Below are positions 41,451 to 46,053 of a stretch of DNA of 46,053 bases, piece after piece (within the stretch, counting starts at the first letter, position 1; the number at the start of each line of letters is the position of its first letter). The notes under the pieces were generated by a model, which was not told the origin of the DNA, searched no databases, and was given only the letters and a program-made list of their open reading frames with translations. The DNA is from an uncultured Pelagibacteraceae bacterium (lineage in GTDB: Bacteria > Pseudomonadota > Alphaproteobacteria > Pelagibacterales > Pelagibacteraceae): NCBI GenBank assembly GCA_902528505.1, contig CABZSY010000002.1, forward strand, positions 1 to 46,053, in the 5' to 3' direction. The position numbers and the translations under genes are program-made.

Positions 41451-41994
41451 TGCATTATTGGAAGGTCACTTCATTTTATCATCAGGATTGCATTCATCAA
41501 AATATATTCAATGTGCAAAACTTCTAAGTTTCCCAAACTTAGCTGAAAAAATTTGTAAATCTCTAGCAAACCAAATCAAAAAAAAATATAAAAAAATTGA
41601 CTTAATTCTTGCTCCAGCAATGGGAGGAATAATTATTGGATATGAAATTGGCAGACTACTTAAAAAAGAAACGATTTTTTGTGAGAGAGTTAAAGGAAAG
41701 TTTACATTAAGAAGAGGTTTTTATATTAACAAAGGCGCTAGAGTTCTAATTATTGAAGATGTTATTACTACAGGAAAATCAAGTTTGGAATGCGTTAATT
41801 TAATAAAGAAAGCAAATGCTAAATTATTAGGATTTGCATCTATTATAGATAGATCATCTAAAAATTCTTTAAAAATAAAAACAAAAATTATTTCTCATCT
41901 TAAAATAGAGGTGCCTGCATATACTCTTAATAAATTACCTGAAACACTTAAATCTGTCCCTATAACAACACCAGGAAGTAGATTTATTAAGTGA
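41407..41994 (+). CDS. pyrE: Orotate phosphoribosyltransferase
   Basis: ALLEGHFILSSGLHSSKYIQCAKLL, APAMGGIIIGYEIGR, VLIIEDVITTGKSSLE; overlaps rel 3' end by 44 nt. Confidence 0.95.
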   Translation: MLSHKKSLNILKKTNALLEGHFILSSGLHSSKYIQCAKLLSFPNLAEKICKSLANQIKKKYKKIDLILAPAMGGIIIGYEIGRLLKKETIFCERVKGKFTLRRGFYINKGARVLIIEDVITTGKSSLECVNLIKKANAKLLGFASIIDRSSKNSLKIKTKIISHLKIEVPAYTLNKLPETLKSVPITTPGSRFIK

Positions 41995-42707
41995 GAAGAC
42001 TAGGTGTAAATATTGATCACGTTGCAACATTAAGAAATGCAAGAGGTGAAAAACATCCAGACCCAATTAGTGCCGCATTACACGTAGTCAATTGTGGAGC
42101 AGACTATGTAACAATACATTTAAGAGAAGATAGAAGACATATTAATGATAAAGATGCAAAAAGGATATGTAATTTGAAAAATGTATTAGTTAATCTCGAG
42201 GTTTCAATGAATGAAAGTATTATATCTAATGCACTAAGAATAAAACCAAATTATATCTGTATAGTACCAGAAAATAGAAAAGAAATTACAACAGAGGGAG
42301 GTTTAAATTTAAAAAGAAATTTTAATAAATTAAAAAAAATAATCTTTAAATTTAAAAAAGCTAAAATAAGAACTAGTTTATTTATCAATCCCTCTGTAAG
42401 TGATATTAAACTTTCTAGATTACTTGAAGTAGATTGTGTTGAAATCCATACAGGAAAATTAGCAAATAATGTTAAGTCAAAACAAAAATATAACAAAGAA
42501 CTTCAAAGAATTAAAAATGGTACGAAGCTTGCAAATTCATTAGGTATAGAAGTACATGCAGGGCATGGTTTGGATTACAAAACCACTAAATTACTCTCAA
42601 AAATAAAAGAAATTCATGAATATAATATCGGTCATTTTATAATAGGTGAGTCTGTATTTTATGGATTGTCGAAAGTGATTAAAAATTTTAAAAAATTATT
42701 GAAATAA
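41991..42707 (+). CDS. pdxJ: Pyridoxine 5'-phosphate synthase (GTG start overlapping pyrE stop)
   Basis: LGVNIDHVATLRNARGEKHPDPISAALHVVNCGADYVTIHLREDRRHI. Confidence 0.97.
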   Translation: MRRLGVNIDHVATLRNARGEKHPDPISAALHVVNCGADYVTIHLREDRRHINDKDAKRICNLKNVLVNLEVSMNESIISNALRIKPNYICIVPENRKEITTEGGLNLKRNFNKLKKIIFKFKKAKIRTSLFINPSVSDIKLSRLLEVDCVEIHTGKLANNVKSKQKYNKELQRIKNGTKLANSLGIEVHAGHGLDYKTTKLLSKIKEIHEYNIGHFIIGESVFYGLSKVIKNFKKLLK

Positions 42708-42708
42708 C

Positions 42709-43095
42709 ATGAAGATTCTAGGTATTGGAGTTGATATAATTGATAACAAAAGGATCAAGGAGTCCATTAAGAGCAATAAATTTAAAAGTCGAATTTATAG
42801 TAGTAACGAACTTAAATTATCTGAAAAAACCAAAAACAAAGTTGCTTTCTTTTCTAAGAGATTTGCTGCAAAAGAAGCTTTTTCTAAAGCATTAGGAACT
42901 GGATTCACTTCAAATTTAAACTTTAAAGACATTGAAATCATAAATGATAAAAAAGGTATGCCTAGATATGTTGAAAATAAAAAAATTATTAAAATCGTGC
43001 AAAAAAAATATAAAATTAAAAAATTTAATTCTTTTCTGTCAATTTCTGATGAAAATGATTATTCAACAGCTTTCGCAATTATTCAATCAATATGA
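42709..43095 (+). CDS. acpS: Holo-[acyl-carrier-protein] synthase
   Basis: ILGIGVDIIDNKRI, FFSKRFAAKEAFSKALGTG. Confidence 0.94.
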   Translation: MKILGIGVDIIDNKRIKESIKSNKFKSRIYSSNELKLSEKTKNKVAFFSKRFAAKEAFSKALGTGFTSNLNFKDIEIINDKKGMPRYVENKKIIKIVQKKYKIKKFNSFLSISDENDYSTAFAIIQSI

Positions 43096-43829
43096 AGCTA
43101 GATAAAAATTTTTTTTCTGAAAATATAAAAACTTTACTGTATGCTTTAGTAATTGCTATAGTAATAAGATCGCTTTTAGTACAGCCATTTTATATTCCCT
43201 CATCATCAATGGAGCCAACATTGCTGGTAGGCGATAGGTTGTTTGTTACAAAATATTCCTATGGGTATAGTAGACATTCTTTTCCTTTTAGTCCTCCAAT
43301 ACTTAGCAAAAGAGTAATGTTCAATAGTCCAGAGAGAGGAGATGTAGTTGTTTTTAAAACACCAGCAGACAATAGAACAGACTATATAAAAAGATTAATT
43401 GGTTTACCTGGAGATAGGATTCAATTTATAGATTCTAACCTATACTTAAATAATAATGAAATTTTCAAGTCAAAAACTATTAGTAAAAGTAATATTTATT
43501 GTGGGAGTAAAATTATTGATGTTTTTAAATTTGAAGAATTATTACCAAATGGAAAAAAGTTTCATACTGTTTACTTAAAAGATTATACCTATCAGAATTC
43601 AGATATATTTACTGTGCCAGATAATCATTATTTCTTTTTAGGTGATAATAGAGATTGCTCTAAGGATAGTAGATATTTAACGAGTGTTGGTTATGTCCAT
43701 AAAGATAATCTAGTTGGTAAAGCTCAATTCATCTTTTTTTCATCAGATAAGAATATAGGTAGTTTTTTTGAATTTTGGAATTGGCATAAATCAATTAGAT
43801 TTACCAGAACATTTGATAAAATTAATTGA
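43092..43829 (+). CDS. lepB: Signal peptidase I
   Basis: QPFYIPSSSMEPTLLVGDRLFVTKYSYG, DYIKRLIGLPGDRI, VPDNHYFFLGDNRDCSKDSR. Confidence 0.96.
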   Translation: MKLDKNFFSENIKTLLYALVIAIVIRSLLVQPFYIPSSSMEPTLLVGDRLFVTKYSYGYSRHSFPFSPPILSKRVMFNSPERGDVVVFKTPADNRTDYIKRLIGLPGDRIQFIDSNLYLNNNEIFKSKTISKSNIYCGSKIIDVFKFEELLPNGKKFHTVYLKDYTYQNSDIFTVPDNHYFFLGDNRDCSKDSRYLTSVGYVHKDNLVGKAQFIFFSSDKNIGSFFEFWNWHKSIRFTRTFDKIN

Positions 43830-44491
43830 TGAAAATAAATTATTTAAAACTAGAAAAAAAAATAAATACAAAATTTAAAAATAGTAATTTGTTAATTCAA
43901 TCTTTAACTCACAAGAGTTTTAATCCAAATGAAAACAATGAAAAAATTGAATTTTTAGGGGATAGAGTTCTTGGTTTGATTATTGCTCAAAAACTTTTAA
44001 AAATCTATCCTGATGAAAAAGAAGGAATACTTGATAAAAAATTTGCATCTTTAGTAAATAAAAAAACTTGTCTAGAAGTTGCAAAATCAATTGAATTAGA
44101 AAAATATATAAAAACTTTCAATCCAAAAAATAAAATTATCAAAATTGAAGATAAAATCATTTCTGATAGTTGTGAGGCATTAATTGGTGCTATTTATTTA
44201 GACAAAGGATTAAATGTAACTGAAAAAGTTATACTTAAACTTTGGAGTACGCATATAAAAAAGAGTGTTATTACTCAAATTGATGCAAAAACAAAACTAC
44301 AAGAACTAGCTTTAAAAAAATATAAAAGATTACCAACCTATAAAATTATTTCTAATACAGGCCCACGTCATAAACCTATTTTTAAAGTAGGAGTTAAGCT
44401 ACCGAGCACGAAATTTTTTATTTCATCTGGTAAATCAAAAAAAGATGCTGAGCAAAATGCTGCTATTGAATGTCTAAAAAATATAAATTGA
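43829..44491 (+). CDS. rnc: Ribonuclease III
   Basis: IEFLGDRVLGLIIAQKL RNase III signature and C-terminal dsRBD; TGATG overlap with lepB. Confidence 0.94.
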   Translation: MKINYLKLEKKINTKFKNSNLLIQSLTHKSFNPNENNEKIEFLGDRVLGLIIAQKLLKIYPDEKEGILDKKFASLVNKKTCLEVAKSIELEKYIKTFNPKNKIIKIEDKIISDSCEALIGAIYLDKGLNVTEKVILKLWSTHIKKSVITQIDAKTKLQELALKKYKRLPTYKIISNTGPRHKPIFKVGVKLPSTKFFISSGKSKKDAEQNAAIECLKNIN

Positions 44492-44498
44492 AAAAAAT

Positions 44499-45179
44499 AT
44501 GAATTGGATAGATCAAGGGTTTTTAGTTAGCAAAACCAGATATAATGAAAATTCTATAATTGCAGAATTATATACCTTAGGTAGAGGTAAAGTTTCAGGC
44601 ATTATATTTGGAGGAACGTCTAAAAAAATTAAAAATTATCTTCAAGTTGGAAACAAACTTCATGTTAATTATAATTCAAAAAATGATAATAGAATTGGGT
44701 ATTTTAAAATTGAAATTTTAAATGCTTACAGTCCATTTTATTTTGATCATAAAAAAAAACTTTCTTGTATTACTTCAGCAATGAATCTAATTAAAATATT
44801 AACAGCCGAAGCACAGACAAATAAAAAAGTTTACCTTCTTATTGGAGATCTTTTTAATTTATTGAATGACCAAAATTGGCTTAAAAAATATATTTTCTGG
44901 GAATTAGAGTTACTAAAATTATTAGGTTACGATCTTGAATTAGAAAGTTTAGTTGAGAAAAAATTAGAAGATAATAAAACTGTTTATTTCGCGACCTCAT
45001 ACAGTGAAAAGAAATATGTTCCTAACTTTCTTATTGAAAAAGATTTGGAGGTCACCGATATTAATATATTATTAAGTGGCTTAAAATTAGTTGGAGATTA
45101 TTTGGATAAAACAATCTTAAAACCAAATAATTTAAATTATCCTAATAGTAGAATAATTTTTTTGAATTCTTTGAAATAA
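44499..45179 (+). CDS. recO: DNA repair protein RecO
   Basis: WIDQGFLVSKTRYNENSIIAELYTLGRGKVSGIIFGG; position after rnc. Confidence 0.88.
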   Translation: MNWIDQGFLVSKTRYNENSIIAELYTLGRGKVSGIIFGGTSKKIKNYLQVGNKLHVNYNSKNDNRIGYFKIEILNAYSPFYFDHKKKLSCITSAMNLIKILTAEAQTNKKVYLLIGDLFNLLNDQNWLKKYIFWELELLKLLGYDLELESLVEKKLEDNKTVYFATSYSEKKYVPNFLIEKDLEVTDINILLSGLKLVGDYLDKTILKPNNLNYPNSRIIFLNSLK

Positions 45180-46053
45180 TTATTCTAAAATTTTATCGAT
45201 TCTATCGGCGTAATATGAAACAATAGCGTTTGCTCCTGCACGTTTAAAAGAAACTAAACTTTCATAAACTGCGCTTCTTTGTATTAGTTTTTTATTAATA
45301 GCAGTTTCCAATAAACTATATTCACCAGAAACTTGGTAGGCTAGAACTGGAATTCTAAACTTTTCTTTTATTGATTTAATTATATCTAAGTATGGCATTC
45401 CTGGTTTAACCATTATCATATCTGCACCTTCCTTTATGTCCAAAGCAACTTCTCGCATAGACTCATCACTATTTCTAAAGTCCATTTGATAGGTTTTTTT
45501 ATCACCTTTAAGTGAACTTTTAGAACCAACCGCATCTCTAAAAGGTCCATAAAAACTAGAGGCATACTTTGCAGCATAGGACAAAATTTGGGTATTTTTA
45601 AAATTAGAATTATCAAGTGCTTTTCTTATTTTGCCTATTCTTCCATCCATCATATCTGAAGGTGCGAGAACATCGCATCCCATTTCAGCTTGTAATAGAG
45701 ATTGATTTATTAGCACTTCTATTGTTTCATCATTAACTATTTGATTAGACTTTATTAATCCATCATGACCATGTGAGGTATAAGGATCTAGTGCTACATC
45801 ACACATAATTCCAATTTGATTTTTATATCTTTTTTTGATTTCTAATATTGCTCTGCATACCAAATTGTTTTCATTTAATGATTCAGAACCCAAATCATTT
45901 TTTAAAATATTTTTTGTTTTAGGAAAAAGAGCAACCATTGGAATACCTTTTTTAATTGCTTTATCTACTATTTGAGAAACTCTATTTATTGTGTATCTAA
46001 AAACACCTGGCATTGAAGATATTGATTCTTTTTTGTTTGATCCATCTATTAAG
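45180..46053 (-). CDS. hemB: Delta-aminolevulinic acid dehydratase (porphobilinogen synthase), 5' end beyond window
   Basis: SMPGVFRYTINRV, DVALDPYTSHGHDG, APSDMMDGRIG, MVKPGMPYLDII, YQVSGEYS; frame stays open to 46053 past the listed ORF start. Confidence 0.95.
   Translation of the reverse strand, partial: LIDGSNKKESISSMPGVFRYTINRVSQIVDKAIKKGIPMVALFPKTKNILKNDLGSESLNENNLVCRAILEIKKRYKNQIGIMCDVALDPYTSHGHDGLIKSNQIVNDETIEVLINQSLLQAEMGCDVLAPSDMMDGRIGKIRKALDNSNFKNTQILSYAAKYASSFYGPFRDAVGSKSSLKGDKKTYQMDFRNSDESMREVALDIKEGADMIMVKPGMPYLDIIKSIKEKFRIPVLAYQVSGEYSLLETAINKKLIQRSAVYESLVSFKRAGANAIVSYYADRIDKILE

Noticed and set aside
1-46053. CRISPR arrays, IS elements, integrases, prophage or defence genes
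   Set aside because: No direct-repeat arrays, transposase/integrase motifs or terminal inverted repeats seen on reading; nearly all sequence is accounted for by housekeeping genes.

Overview
AT-rich, very tightly packed bacterial chromosome segment with gene content and order typical of an alphaproteobacterium. The style (AT-rich, Lys/Asn-rich proteins, near-zero spacers, single short Rel, soxBDAG) most resembles a streamlined marine SAR11/Pelagibacterales genome; this assignment is by recognition, not by database search. The left 11 kb is the S10-spc-alpha ribosomal protein supercluster (rplW end to rplQ, with secY, adk and rpoA). After it come rluC-like, lipB, mgtE, panC, galU, ugd, ridA-like, a small secreted Lys-rich protein, topA, plsY, a dihydroorotase-like gene, pyrB, ruvX, gatCAB, an O-methyltransferase, trhO, a MATE transporter, a secreted nuclease, a soxBDAG sarcosine oxidase operon, tRNA-Ser(GCT), a lytic transglycosylase, and dapA-smpB-folK-rel-pyrE-pdxJ-acpS-lepB-rnc-recO with hemB truncated at the right edge. 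I found no mobile element, CRISPR array, prophage, defence island or convincing new multi-gene system. The observations worth checking are reductive: a Rel protein whose ACT domain follows TGS almost directly, a dihydroorotase paralogue without the HxH metal motif, genes missing from otherwise conserved neighbourhoods (rpmD, rpoZ, era, dprA), a forced smpB/folK overlap, and several convergent gene pairs with no room for terminators.
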